The notes beneath the pieces are model-generated. The model saw only the letters and a program-made list of their open reading frames with translations. It had not been told where the DNA came from and made no database searches. This document shows positions 45,517 to 57,690 of a stretch of DNA of 64,000 bases, in pieces. The DNA lies in the NCBI GenBank assembly GCA_949825045.1, contig OX463818.1, positions 28,350,906 through 28,414,905 of the forward strand, written 5' to 3'. The first letter of the stretch is position 1; the number at the start of each line of letters is the position of its first letter. The DNA is from Argyresthia goedartella (lineage: Eukaryota > Arthropoda > Insecta > Lepidoptera > Argyresthiidae). The position numbers and the translations under genes are program-made.

Positions 45517-47545
45517 ACATGGAATGGGATGTGTCAACATAACTACAAATACAGACCACAAGAACAACAAAATACAGATAAAGAATGTTTTGTTTGTTCC
45601 AAAACTTGCTACCAATTTGCTATCTGTTAGTCAGATGACTAAGAATGGCTGTCATGTGGAATTTAATGATAAAGGTTGTAACATTCGCCAGAATAGCAAT
45701 ATAGTACTTATTGCAAACAGACAGAACAATATGTATGTGGTCCATGATGCAGCATATGCCCTATATGTATCAAATTATGTGTGGCATCAGAGATATGCTC
45801 ATCTAAACTTTAAAGACCTTAAGAAAATCACTGAATCAACGACTGGAGCCGTACTGTCACAGTCAAAGGCCTCTAAAATTATCTGTGCTTCTTGTCTCGA
45901 AGGTAAACAGACTATGCAGCCGTTTAAGCATGAAGGTACTAGAGCTTCTGAACTTCTTGGGCTGATCCACTCCGACTTATGTGGACCCATGGAAAACAAG
46001 TCTCTCGGAGGGGCCAAATATTATATGACACTCATCGATGATTTCTCCCGCAAGGTATATGTCTACTTTTTGAAATCAAAAGCAGAGGCATTAGATAAAT
46101 TTAAAGAATTTAAAAGCTTTGTTGAGAACCAATTAGACAGAAAAATTAAAATATTCCGTTCTGATAATGGTAAAGAATATATAAACAACGACTGCGAAAG
46201 TTTTATGAAGAAAAATGGAATTCTACATCAAACAACAAATCCATACATCCCGGAACAAAATGGTTTGGCAGAAAGAATGAATCGTACACTTGTTGAACGA
46301 GCTAAATGTATGCTTCTCAATTCCAGTTTACCAAAATCTTTTTGGGCTGAGGCTGTGTCTACGGCGGCCTACATTGTCAACAGATCTCCAACGAGGTCAT
46401 TGGACTACAAAACCCCTGAAGAATTATGGAGTGGGAATAAACCTGATATCAGCAACTTAAGAATATTTGGTTGCAAGGTCATGACACACGTACCTAAAGA
46501 TAAAAGAAAGAAATGGGATAGTAAGTCACAGAAATTAATATTTGTTGGATATTGTCATGAAACAAAAGGCTATAGACTGTATGATGATTTGCTGTTGTTT
46601 TATACAGATGTTTATCAAGCACACTTGATAAAAACTAAATTGAAAAGCAAACTTAAAATGCTTGAATTAGGACCAGCCAAATATTGCCTTGGTTTGAGAA
46701 TCACTCGGGAGAAAGATGAAATATGCATAGACCAAGCAAGATACATACAGAACATTCTGCAGCGATTCAGTATGAATGAATGTAAGCCGGCAAGCACACC
46801 GATGGAACCTGGGATGGTTTTTTCAAATTCAGGAGAGGACATCACACAAGAAGCTCCATATCATGAGGCCATAGGCTGTTTGCTATATTTAGCACAAGGA
46901 ACTCGCCCCGACATAACTTATGCAGTAAATGTATTGAGTAGATTCAACAATAAACCTGATATGCAACACTGGCAAGCCGTGAAGAGGTTACTGAGATACC
47001 TTAAAGGTACCAAAGATGCAAAATTGGTCTATAAACCTGATGGACAGTCAATAACAGGTTACAGTGATGCTGATTGGGCCTCAAATTCTGTAGATCGCCG
47101 CTCCTGTACCGGATATGTATTTCTATTTCAGGGATCTGTCATATCATGGAGCTCAAAGAGACAGCCAACCGTTGCTCTCTCTACTACTGAGGCAGAATAC
47201 ATGGCACTGTCTTCAGCAACACAAGAAGCCTTATGGTTAAGGCAACTTCACATCGAGTTGTGGCCAAATGAGTCGGCCACACCTATCACACTGTATTGTG
47301 ATAACCAGAGTGCAATAAAGCTAACGTGTACTCAAAGTTTTCAGGCTCGCAGCAAACATATTGATGTGCGTCATCACTTCATCCGAGACCGTGTGAGCAG
47401 CCGTGACGTCTGCATTAACTACATTCAAACTGATGAGATGACCGCTGACATTCTAACCAAGCCACTGCCCAAATCGAAGCAAGATTACCTGTCAAGAAAA
47501 ATGGGTTTACATTTTGGAGAGGATATTGGGAAAATTGTAAACTAG
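45517..47545 (+). pseudogene. Copia pol: integrase and RNase H, RT mostly deleted
   Basis: The open frame has the protease tail, the zinc-binding HQRYAHLN...CASCLEG module and the integrase core with DLCGP, FRSDNGKEY and the Glu in PEQNGLAERMN. The integrase C-terminus ends GYRLYDD and jumps directly to LLLFYTD, which normally follows the YVDD motif of RT. Fingers, palm and the first catalytic Asp are therefore gone, with the frame preserved. RNase H is intact (GYSDADWAS, STTEAEYMALS, LYCDNQSAIK, DILTKPLP). The stop codon lies in the right LTR. An element lacking RT cannot copy itself. Confidence 0.9.
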
Positions 47546-47670
47546 ATACTGGCAAGACTATGTTTGACATTTCTCTCTTGCTTTTGTGGAACCACTGAAT
47601 ATATCGTGTCTGCGACTAAATAATGTTTTTAATTAGCTAGCTATCCAAATCCACATAAATAAGTTTATTA
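47524..47670 (+). repeat. Copia 3' LTR (147 bp)
   Basis: Follows the polypurine tract and is followed by gaata (47671-47675). Confidence 0.85.
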
Positions 47671-48154
47671 GAATACAATTATGATATAGTATTCAGATTT
47701 TGAATATTGGCCGCCATTTTGATTTTTATAGTTACTATTCCAATTTGCTTCAATGATAAAGTTATGTATTTTATCACGCTAATCAATGTTTCAGTTTTCC
47801 TAGTGAACCAAAAATAAAAGAAAAATGGATCGAAGCGGTAATGAGAGGGCCTCGCTGGTTTCCACAAAAACAATGTAAAATATGCTCAATTCATTTCGAG
47901 GAGAATTTTTTTCAAAAATTAAAGAAACACAGGCGAATGTGGCCATGGGCAGTGCCGACGATTAAAATACCAGTTATGATGTCTCATGTTAGTAATTTTT
48001 ATTCAATTTCATACAATGGTAAGGTTTAAAATATTTCTTACACCATACCACTATAAAAAGACTGTTTCTAGATTATAAATTGAATATCTACTTGAAATTA
48101 TAAATTCCTTTACTAACTGCATATAACTTTTAGTAATGCATCTTATTTTATTAG

Positions 48155-48366
48155 GGTACCAGAGATCCAGAGAAAAACCATTTCAATGAATGCGTCTCTG
48201 TAGGAGATAGCAGCGATCAGGTGTATTTTTTTGAAATTTTAACCTGAAAAACTGCGTGATACGTATTTAAATACTATTTGCATGCACCTTTTTGTCTCAG
48301 GATACCATAAAACCAGAGAAAACACATTTGAATGAATGCGTGTCTGAAGGAGATGGCAGCAATGAT
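48155..48366 (+). repeat. Duplicated 66-nt exon pair, right copy
   Basis: 48155-48220 and 48301-48366 are each 66 nt and encode related segments, as in the left copy, so the exon duplication predates the block duplication. Confidence 0.7.
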
Positions 48367-51030
48367 GTAAATCGGGTCAAATTAAAACAATTTACAAAAA
48401 TCTTCGGGTTACTTATTTACATCTTTATTTTTAGACATAGACAAGCTGAGTCTGAAGAACCGTCTTTGCTGACCACGGACAGAGTAGGTAATGAAAATGT
48501 AAGAAATGTATTTGAATTATTATTTTAATTGTAATTTTATTGAATTTTATAAAAGTAAACATACAGACAGTGTCACGCCTTTTTCCATGCGGGGTGGCAA
48601 AGGCACATTTGATCCCAATTTATCTTAATTTAAAGGTACCTTTCTTTCTTTATCATACTTCTATCGCCCATTCATATTCCTGTTATAAGAAGACTAACAC
48701 AGCAACTAAATTAAACATACAAATTACAGGACAAGGACCAAGAAAATCACAGCATTTTCGAGACCCCACGCAAGAGGAAGCTGCGCCATCGGAAAGACCA
48801 ATTGGAAATCGTACTCGAGCAAAAAAATAAGAAAATTAAAACTCTTCAAAAACAAAACAGCCGCTACCGCAAAAAAAAATTAAACATGGAAGATGTTCTG
48901 AGACATCTTAAAGATCAAAAGTTAGTTAATTCTGATCAAGTCACACAATTAGAAGGTTTAGGTGTAGGAGTGGCTGATCTCATTGAACGATGTGAGAAAA
49001 AACAATCTGTCGACAAAAAATCCACTGAAAAATACTCAGCAGAATGCAGAACTTTTGCCTGTACACTTCATTTTTATTCGCCAAAGGCCTACGAATATGT
49101 GCGGCAAAAGTTTCAATCTTGCCTTCCCCACGTTCGCACCATAAGGAAATGGTACGAGGCGATTGACTCCGACCCCGGGTTTACAAAGGAGTCATTTGAA
49201 GCTATCAAGCTGAAAGATGAAAATACAGATTATACACTGGTGTGTAATTTTGTACTCGATGAAATGGTCATTCGCCGTCGTGTAGAGTGGGACGGTGAGT
49301 ATATGCATGGATATGTAGATATATGCAATTTCAAAATGGCCGCTACAGATTCTTTGCCCGAGGCAAAGGAAGCTCTGGTTTTTCTAGTAACCGCAATTAA
49401 TGCCCCTTGGAATTTTCTAGTCGCTGGTGTTACAGGAGAACAACGAGCGAATCTAGTTACATAATGTCTTGAACTATTACAAGAAACGGGAATCAAAATA
49501 ACATCACTTACTTTTGACGGCTGCCCTGCAAATATGACAATGACTAAAGAACTTGGGTGCTCACTGAACATAGAAGACTTTAAAACAAATTTCGAACATC
49601 CCGTTACAAAGAAACCGATCTTCATCTTTCCCGATCCATGTCATATGTTGAAGTTATTGTGGAATGCTTTTGAAGCCAAAGGAAGCTTTGTTGATGAAAC
49701 ACAAAAAGAAGTGGAATGGGCACATTTAAAAAAATTTAACGATGTCCAAGAAGAAGAAAAGATGCACTTAGCTAACAAATTGCGTCGAGGCCACATATTC
49801 TTTAAAAACCAGAAAATGAAAGTGAGATTGGCATCCCAATTGTTCAGCACCAGTGTGGCAGTCGCATTAACATTTTGCTCAGAACTAAATTTACCAGGTT
49901 TTCAAAATGTCGATGGCACAGTCAACTTTCTGAAAATAGTCAACAATCAATTTGATATATTGAACTCCAGACATGTAGCCCAGTTACATTACAAAAGCCA
50001 ATCTGTGAACACAATAAGGTTGAAATCTTTGATTTTCTGGAAAAAGCCGAAAATAACCTGAAAAAATTGAAGCTTGTGGATGGTACGGCAGTAATTGACT
50101 CATCGAGGAAAACTGGTTTTGTCGGATTTTTGATCTGTATAAAGAGCCTCAAAGATTTGTATGTTCGGCTAGTTGAAAAAGAACGAAAACTAAGCTACTT
50201 CCCTTTTTACAAGATTAGTCAGGACCATCTTGAGCTGCTTTTTAGCCAAATTCGAAGCCACGGGGGTTGTAATACAAACCCAACAGCACGAAAATTCAAA
50301 TCAGTATACAAAAAATTGATGGTCAAGTCAGAACTCCGAGACGTGGACAGTGGGAACTGCCGAGCACTCGAAAAGATGTCCCTTCTGACATGTTCATCGG
50401 CTGTTCGCATCAACCACACTATCGATCCCCGATTACGAGATGAAGAGTGTGACGACATAAATATATTACATGAAATGGCAGTATTCGACAAAGAAGTAGA
50501 AATGATGGTTGATGATCTAACAGAATATAGCTCACAAACCATAACTTACGTAGCTGGCTTCGTCGTTCATACTCTGATTAAAACTGTGAAATGCGACGTA
50601 TGCACAAGCGCGCTACTGTCAAGCGGCCCGGACGATACACATAAGTTTATAAAACTCAAGGATAAAGGCGGCTTAATATATCCTTCCCATAACGTTAAAA
50701 CAATTTGCAAAAACATGGAAGTGATCATAAAATCAACTGTGCTTACCAAAGACAAAATAAAGGTTAGGGTTAAAAATCTAAAACAATCATTAATGTCTAA
50801 AGCACTACCCCGATTCATTGGCATGAATCTGTTCAACGAAATAGATTTTCACCAATTCGAACAAAACCTAATGGATAATCATCTAATATTACTGATAAAA
50901 GCTGTAATGGAAAGATATACCAATATAAGACTGCATTACTTGGAAAAAAACGCTACGCCTCAATTGTCAAAACGGCAAGTTCTTGATAAAAATTTACATT
51001 TATCTGGTCAATAGGTAGTATTTAACTGTA

Positions 51031-51292
51031 CAGGATTTTACAGAAAGGGTATAAATGCCGAAAGGCGGTTATTAAGGCCATCATTCTGAACATCTTTCTT
51101 GATTAAACTGAATTGATCAGCATTGTTTTTCACTTTTCAGTACATTTTGGGCCGAGCTGCAGGTCAGCTGATTTGTATGGGGAAGTAAAAAATAAAGTTG
51201 CTCTGATCAAATCAGATTCATAGAGAAAATCGTTCAAAATTATGTCGCAAACAACTCTTTTCGGCTTGTCACCCCGTATCTGTTACATCCTG
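51031..51292. mobile_element. MITE (262 bp), right copy
   Basis: TIRs CAGGATTTTACAG and CTGTTACATCCTG with TA on both sides (51029-51030; 51293-51294). Counterpart of 4166-4427. Confidence 0.6.
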
Positions 51293-51642
51293 TATACACA
51301 GTATTAGGTGTTTCTTGTAAAATAAATATGTCGTATTTACAAACAATTTACTATTTTATTTATAGAACCCGGCATTGTATACGACTGTCTATACCAGTGT
51401 CTATAAATTATAATCGATCGATGATACACGCTGTCCTTGCATTGTCCCAATACCAGCTCGACTAGCTAGTATACCTGCGGTAGTGTGGGTGTGTTCGGAC
51501 GATAGGTGCATGACATTGCACTGACCAATAAAAGCGGAGGGATTGATGTACGAGTGGTGTAAATGTATGCGTGTTCTTAGTTTTCGGCGACACTGGTTCC
51601 GATACAAGCTTAGCGCCAAGGGCCTATCTCTCGATATCTGTG

Positions 51643-52476
51643 GGTAAAACAGATAGAAAAGTGTAATTAATACAATAAAGAAAGTTTTATGTACAAAAAC
51701 ATATGTAGAATTTAACTGAATAGGTATTTTCTTACAAGCATGTATAATGTCTTTGTAATTGAGACATTTCCGGCGGATATAATATACGAAGTAACAGGAG
51801 GGGTTGGCACGAAACAACTTTGGAGGGAACAGTTAGCATTATATAAGTAAATAATCTCAAATATCCATTATATAAGTAAATAATTTCAAATATTTAATTG
51901 TACCAATGTTATGGAAACCTAGCTTTATTTCTGTTAAGTTTCCTTTTGCATTGAATTAAAATGTACGTATGTCCGGTATGGGTAAAACGGATAGAAAAGT
52001 GTAATTAATACGATTGAGAAAGTTTTATGTACAAAAACACATGTAGAATTTAACTGAATAGGTATTTTCTTACAAGCATGTATAATTTCTTTGTAATTGA
52101 TACATTTCCGGCGGATAAAATGTACGAAGTAACAGGAGGGGTTGGCGCGAAACATCTTTGGAGGGAACAGTTAGCATTATATAAAAGGGGATTGTACGAG
52201 GTACGGGGACCTTTTTCCTGGACTGGATTTTGTAGTGATAACTCTGCCGGATTGTTTTATTGTTTGGTTAAATTATGTTGGTTTAAATAAAAGTATGCAG
52301 GAGTATCGGAAAGTCACAAGATGAGCATTGATTGTATTGTTTTATAATCTTTCTCTTAAATGATGTTAGTTTAAATAGAATCCAAGTTGTGTTTTTAATA
52401 AAAGTGTGTAGAAGTATCGGATTTCTTGTAGTTTCCATGTCGAGGGATTACCTTATCAGTGCATCTATTAGGAACA
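51643..52476. repeat. P-like target duplication and 339-bp tandem unit, right copy
   Basis: Begins GGTAAAAC (51643-51650). Same tandem arrangement as 4778-5611. The small ORFs here are repeat-derived and show no domain. Confidence 0.65.
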
Positions 52477-52481
52477 CATAT
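52477..52481. other. BEL target duplication, left
   Basis: catat, repeated at 61466-61470; the unoccupied site is at 5612-5616. Confidence 0.9.
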
Positions 52482-53054
52482 TGTACGCGATGTACATAGA
52501 GTACCCCGCAATTCGTATTTGTGTGTACTTATTGCGGGGCGCAGCGTGGACTGTAGATTTTCTTATTAGGTTGATGGCGAAGAGGGCTCGAATGATAACG
52601 CAATTTCTTCAATATTTGCAGGCGGAGAGGCGAGGGGGAGGCCTTGATGCTTCTTCTGCTGTAGCTCGATCGGGAATGAATGTTCGGCGGCGCGCGCGCG
52701 CCTTTTATTGGACCGCCTGAGAGTAGTTTTGTTTACCTCAGACCCCGCGCCGCACACCGGCCGCTTCCTCGCCCCTCCTTCCCCGCTAGGCTTTATTTCT
52801 AATTAAAATGGTTTTATTTTACATTTATTGTCTCAAATCTATGCTTATTCAATACCTTAAGTCTCTAAATATCCTTTTACATAATGATTTGGGTGACCGC
52901 GGGCTTTCTAATAAGGGTTTTGTATTATTTTGGCCGGCCCGCGGTCCCCCGCCTCACCGAGGTATTAAATATAGGTGCCTGCGCGCCTCGAGTCGCTTCA
53001 ATCGGAGCTCGGTTCGCACAGGCTACACATCAAAAAACAACCAATACAATATCT

Positions 53055-55176
53055 GGTCAAGAACGTACAGTTCCCCATCGCCATCGGAGAGCTGTACGAC
53101 ATCGACACCCCCCACCTGCCTATCTTGCTGGTCCTCGGGGTGGAGGCCGATCTCACGTCGGCACCGCGTCCAAGAACGAAGACGGACTGGCACAAATACC
53201 AGCTGGAGTTGAACACAACGCAGCTCCCCGGCGGTGTTTCTACCAAGGAAGAGGTAGAAGCCGCGGCAGTGGCCATCACCACAGCCATCACCACCGCTCA
53301 AGCCGCAGCCACCACCACCAAACCACCGCCGGTCTTGCGGAAGGAGAGGCTCCCTCCACACCTCCGCAAGAAGTTGGACCTCAAGCGCCGTCTTCGTCGA
53401 ACCTGGCACCACACGCGCTGCCCTGTGATCAAGGCGGAGATCAACCGGCTCGGAGAAGAACTGCGCGCGGGCATCATCGAGCTGAGGGGACAGTCCTGGG
53501 AACGCACCATTGACCAGGCCTCCCAAGATGACACCGCCCTTCACCGCCTGAACCGCAGCCTGACGTCAACTCCCGAGCCGGTCTGCCCCATGTTTGATCA
53601 CACGGGCAGGCGCCGCTACGCCGCACGAGATCGAGCCGCCATCCTGGCAGACCACTTCGCTGGGCAGTTCCAGCCCAACCCCATCGCCGACTACGAGCAC
53701 AACGCCGCTGTTGTGGAGCGCGTAGAGCGCTTCCTGGCGGCCCCCGCGCCTCCCCTCGCCGGCGACTACTCCATGTCGCCCCGCGAAGTCCGGAAGGTGG
53801 CCCTGAAGCTGAACCAGCGGAAGGCCCCGGGCCCGGACGGAGTCGTCGCGGGGGCCCTAGTACAGCTGCCAAGGAGAGCCGTCGTCTCGCTGACGCGGCT
53901 GTTCAACGGCATCCTGCGCACCGGACACTTCCCCGCCCTCTGGAAGGAGGGCAAGGTGATCGTCATCCCCAAGCCGGGGAAGGACAGAAGACACCCGGGA
54001 GGCTACCGCCCGATCACCCTGCTGCCTCATATCGCCAAGCTGTTTGAGCGCCTGCTTTTACGGAGAATCCTGCCCCACATCCAGCTGAGGGCAGAGCAAC
54101 ATGGCTTCCGTGACAGCCACAGCACGACGCTCCAGTTGGCGAGAGTCCTACACTACCTGGCGTCGGAGCTGAACAGGGGCCGATACACCGTCGGGGTCTT
54201 TCTTGACATCGAGAAAGCCTTTGACCGAGTGTGGCACGAGGGGCTCCTCTTCAAGCTCCTGGACGCAGGTGTGCCCCCAATGATCGGGCAGATCGTGGCC
54301 TCCTTCCTGGAAGACCGGCGGTTCTTCGTCTCGGTCGAGAATGCACACTCCCAGACGAAGGCCATCAGCGCAGGAGTCCCGCAAGGCAGCTGCCTTTCGC
54401 CGGTGCTCTACGCGCTCTACACCAACGACATCCCTACACTCGAGGGCCATCTCGAGGAGGGGGTGGAAGACGTTGTGCTCGCCCTCTACGCCGACGACAG
54501 CGCCTACTTCGCGTCGTCGCGCAAAATTGAGCTCGCCTGCAGGAAGATGCAGCGACTCCTGGACCTGCTGCCGCCCTGGCTGGACAAATGGCGGACCGCG
54601 GTGAACGTCGGGAAGACAACAGCCCTGTTGACCACCCGCTCCCGCCGTCCGACCCCGCTACAGCTGAGGGGCCGGGACATCGAGTGGCAATCGACGGTGA
54701 AATACCTCGGTTGCAACATCGACTGCTCGCTGCGCATGGTCCCGATGGTGCAACACTGCATCAACCGGGCCAAAGCCGCGCGGGCAATGCTCCGGCCTGT
54801 CCTGTCGTCCAGCCTGCCTCTGAGAGCCAAGCTGCGGGTGTACAAGGCCTATGTGCGCTCGCGGCTCACCTACGCGGCTCCAGCATGGTACGCCCTACTG
54901 TCGAAGACCCAGAAGGCACGGCTGCAGCGGTTCCAGAACATCTCCCTGCGGGTGATCACAGGAGCCGGGCGGTACGTGCGCAACACCACCATCTTGAGGG
55001 ATACCCGGATGCCCACCGTGGAGAAATTCGTCGCACGGCTGGCACGGCGCATGTACGATTGCGCCGACAACAGCCGCCACGCACATCTCCACGACATTGC
55101 TCCGCATCACGCACGTCCGCCTGAAGGCAGACCACTCCCAAGAGAGTTGCTGCTCATCCCACTGTCGCCAGTGTAA
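53055..55176 (+). CDS. Jockey-like LINE ORF2 fragment (RT), open
   Basis: The reading frame is open from the insertion point to the stop at 55174-55176 (about 706 codons; it also runs backwards into LTR sequence, which is not part of the LINE). It starts in the last segment of the endonuclease (PHLPILLVLGVEADL, TDWHKYQLEL). It then has KAPGPDGVVAGALVQ, VIVIPKPGKDRRHPGGYRPI, FLDIEKAFDRVWH, GVPQGSCLSPVLYALYTNDI, ALYADDSAYFAS and VKYLGCNIDCSL, and a C-terminus with RSRLTYAAPAWYALLS. All RT catalytic motifs are present, but without the endonuclease the copy is dead on arrival. The very high GC contrasts with the surrounding DNA. It lacks the RNase H found in the LOA-type element. Confidence 0.85.
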
Positions 55177-55437
55177 GCCCGCAGAAGAGGGCGAAAGCAC
55201 GGCGCAGTGAAGAAGAAGAAGCTCCCGCACCGTTGTCGCCAGTGTATGCCAATAGACGGCGAAAGCACAGCACAACGAAGACCACGCGAGGCCCCTGACA
55301 AGTAGGGGCCACCCAAGACCGGGGGGGACGTTATCCCCCGAGTTGACGCCGCGGGCATGAGGCAACCATAAGTCCTCGACCCCGCAACCGTAGTGGTCCT
55401 CGCGCTCCGCGCGAGAACACACTCCGCAGACCACACG
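53055..55437 (+). mobile_element. Jockey-like LINE, 5'-truncated, in the BEL LTR
   Basis: It is flanked by the exact 9-bp duplication ACAATATCT (53046-53054; 55438-55446). It has no poly-A tail; it ends ccgcagaccacacg. The 3' UTR has a duplicated 'gttgtcgccagtgta' stretch (about 55160-55250). Confidence 0.85.
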
Positions 55438-55583
55438 ACAATATCTTTATTCTCATAACATACTTAAATCTAATAGAATATGAACACAAAACATAAGTTG
55501 CTTAACTAGGTTTTCCTTAACTCTAATTTCCTACAAATATTATCTTTATTTATTTATTTTAACAATATATTTACAGTAATCAT

Positions 55584-57690
55584 TTAAACAGTGACGTCGC
55601 TTTCGTCGTTAACATTTCTCCCGCCGTCGCCTTGCGAATCTACTGGTAGAACGACGATCTTCTTGGTCGGTCGCCGCAGGATTTGGCCGTTGCTGGTGGC
55701 CACGTCGACGACTCGCACCACGCCGTCCTTGCCCGGGAACGTCCTCGTCACTCGACCCCGCGGCCATGTGTTGCGGGGGAGGTTGGAGTCGCAGATGATG
55801 ACCACGTCACCGACGGCCGGGGGTGTCCCTTTATTGTGCGGCTCCCGCCGATGTTGGAGTAAGGGCGCGTACTCGCGCACCCAGCGGCGCCAGAAGGTGT
55901 CGGCGAGCTGCTGCGCGCGCCACCAGTGTTGACGGGCGTTGGCGTTGCTGTCGGTGAACGTGCCGGGCGCTGGTGAGTAGCAGTCCGGCCCGAGCAGGAT
56001 CATATTGGGTGTCAGCGCCGGAGGGTCCTCTGGGTTCACGGGCACGTAGGTGAGGGGGCGGGAGTTCACTGTGGCCTCCGCTTCCGCCAGCAGCGTTTGC
56101 AGTGTCTCGTCGCTGGGGTGTTTCTCGTGCAGCGTGGCCTTCATCGCCTCCTTCACGGTGCGGACCATACGCTCCCACGCCCCTGCCATGAAAGGGGCAG
56201 AGGGGGGCAGGAAGCGCCAGTTGATGCGGCGGGCGTGAGCGGCGTCCTTCATTGCCTCCGCCAGCTCGCGGCAGGAACCCCGGAAGGCTGTCGCGTTGTC
56301 ACTCCATAGTTCTGTGGGGCACCCGCGCCGTGCGATGAAACGGCGCAGTGCGTTGATGGCAGAGTCGGTACTGAGCGAGGTCACCACTTCGAGATGTATT
56401 GCCCTTGAAGTCATGCAGGTGAACAGCGCGATGTATCTCTTTTCACGGTGTCGGCCCACGGTGACCTCCAGTGGCCCATAGTAGTCTAGGCCCGTGTAGG
56501 TATAGGGGCGTGCGTGGTGCGCCAGGCGCGCCGCTGGTAGGTCTCCGGTGGAGGGCTGCGCCGGCTTCGCCTTCTTCAGTCTGCAGCTTGGGCACCGGGC
56601 GATGGCTTCTTTGACCGTCGGGCGAATCTTCGTTATGTATAATCGCTGACGGAGCTCGTTGACCACTATTTCCGTGCCGCCGTGATGTAGCTTCTCGTGT
56701 ACGTGCGAAACATATAATTCTGTGTAATAATGTTTCCCATGTAGTATTATTGGTCGCACTGTTTCTTCGTAGAAGTTGTCGGCCGCCTCGATCCTGCCTC
56801 GTAGTCGTAGTATGTGTTTTTCGTCTATGTACACACTCAGCTTTGCTAGTCGGTCCTCCTTGTCTGGCGTGCGGCCCTCCCGTATGCGTTGTCTCTCTCG
56901 GGCATAGGAGTCTTCTTGTGCGGCACGAATTAATAATTGTTCGGCGGCGAGTAGGTACGGCGCCTCTAGCGTTACAAACTTTCTCTGTGGAGGTGCTGCG
57001 CCGGGGGGCGCCGAGCCGACGGGCGCTCTCGTGCACGTTTTGTTCATTCGCTTGTTCCAGGCTTGATCTCGTTCGTTGTTGGCGCGGGTCCGTTTTCTTT
57101 TTGCCGCCGCTACTGTTTCGGTGGCCGGAGGCGCTGCGAGGGGAGGCCTGTGTCGGAGTAGGTCAACGAACTGTAGTACTCGTGCTATCGCTCTCAACAA
57201 ACGGGTCCATTTGGAAAAGCGCTCGAACTGGGGTAGGTGCGGATGCTCTGGCTCCCGAGGGCAGGTAGCTGCAGCGCAGACTTCTTTTTCTTCGCCGGTG
57301 GCGGCAACTTCGACAATGTGCTCTCGGGGCCAACTCGCTTCGGGTGAGTATAGAAACGAGGGGCCGTTGAACCACCTGTGGTTCGAGTCGAAGTCCGCTG
57401 GCGTCGCTCGGGTGGCGTCGTCGGCAACGTTGTGTGCGGTCGGCACCCACCTCCAGTCGTCTTTCTTAGTGTTGTCTTCTATTTCTGCGAGTCGGTGTGC
57501 CACGAATGTCTTGTAGGAGCGCGGCTCGGCCCGTATCCACGCTAGTACTGTGCGTGAATCGCTCCAATACGTTTTCGAGGCGATCTCGAAGTCGTGTTCT
57601 TGTATGACGGCTTGGGCGATCCGCACACCTAGCACGGCCGCTTGTAGTTCAAGCCGTGGTATGGAGATTGGTTTGGTGGGTACACCGCGG
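55584..57690 (-). pseudogene. BEL pol part 2: RNase H and integrase
   Basis: After the frameshift near 57685 the second frame resumes at PTKPISIPRLELQAAVLG. It continues through RNase H (YWSDSRTVLAWI, HNVADDATRA), an HHCC zinc module (HVHEKLHHGG...CPSCRLKK), and the integrase core with Asp in TGLDYYGPLEV, Asp in WSDNATAFRG and Glu in GAWERMVRTVK. A C-terminal DUF5641-like domain follows (VGDVVIICDSNLPRNTWPRG). The stop codon (55586-55584) lies inside the 3' LTR, as usual for this family. An ATG in this frame at 57764 is not a real start. Confidence 0.9.

Larger units (their letters stand above)
43255..47670 (+). mobile_element. Copia retrotransposon, complete ends, internally damaged
   Basis: Two 147-bp LTRs, a primer site for half initiator-tRNA-Met, a polypurine tract ggagagga (47516-47523) and 5-bp duplications gaata. 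The pol frame is interrupted by a 1072-bp inverted-repeat element and lacks most of the RT domain. Confidence 0.9.
42269..51014 (+). pseudogene. P-like (THAP) transposase, right copy, near-complete but broken
   Basis: Inferred exons: 42269-42348 (MPTCAILTCKNRNEIVNSKN, then GVTYH; the first two zinc-binding cysteines), 47795-47987 (CSIHF and AVPTIK, completing the C2CH THAP finger), 48155-48220, 48301-48366, 48435-48498 and 48730-51014. Together about 920 residues, close to THAP9. The last exon has a basic/coiled-coil segment, then P-family landmarks HFYSPKAYEYVR, LDEMVIRRRVEW, TFDGCPANMTM and DPCHMLKLLWN. Lesions: 2 nt shorter than the left copy in exon 5, a 15-bp deletion near 49412, TAA at about 49463 and a one-base deletion near 49995. 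These differ from the left copy's lesions. Intron 1 (5.4 kb) contains the copia. Confidence 0.85.
42136..51642 (+). mobile_element. P-like (THAP) DNA transposon, complete ends, with nested copia
   Basis: Bounded by exact 20-bp inverted repeats (CACAGATATCGAGAGATAGG at 42136-42155 and its reverse complement at 51623-51642) and flanked by the 8-bp duplication GGTAAAAC (42128-42135; 51643-51650). Without the copia insertion and its duplication it is about 5.1 kb. It encodes a THAP9/P-type transposase whose first intron carries the copia. The 8-bp duplication and the CA-starting termini fit the P superfamily. Confidence 0.9.
52482..55614 (-). repeat. BEL 3' LTR, interrupted by a LINE
   Basis: LTR sequence occupies 52482-53054 and 55447-55614 (plus one copy of the 9-bp LINE duplication). 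Relative to the other LTR it has a 45-bp extra piece near 52564-52608 bounded by tttctt repeats. It lacks an 87-bp piece present at 61259-61345. Confidence 0.85.

Noticed and set aside
52975..53054. Start of the jockey-like ORF at its first ATG
   Set aside because: That ATG lies in BEL LTR sequence before the LINE's 9-bp duplication, so the first 27 codons are not part of the LINE.
53023..55434. Long antisense ORFs across the GC-rich LINE and BEL regions
   Set aside because: Shadow frames of the RT or gag-pol coding sequence caused by high GC; compositions are Arg/Pro/Ala-rich without motifs.
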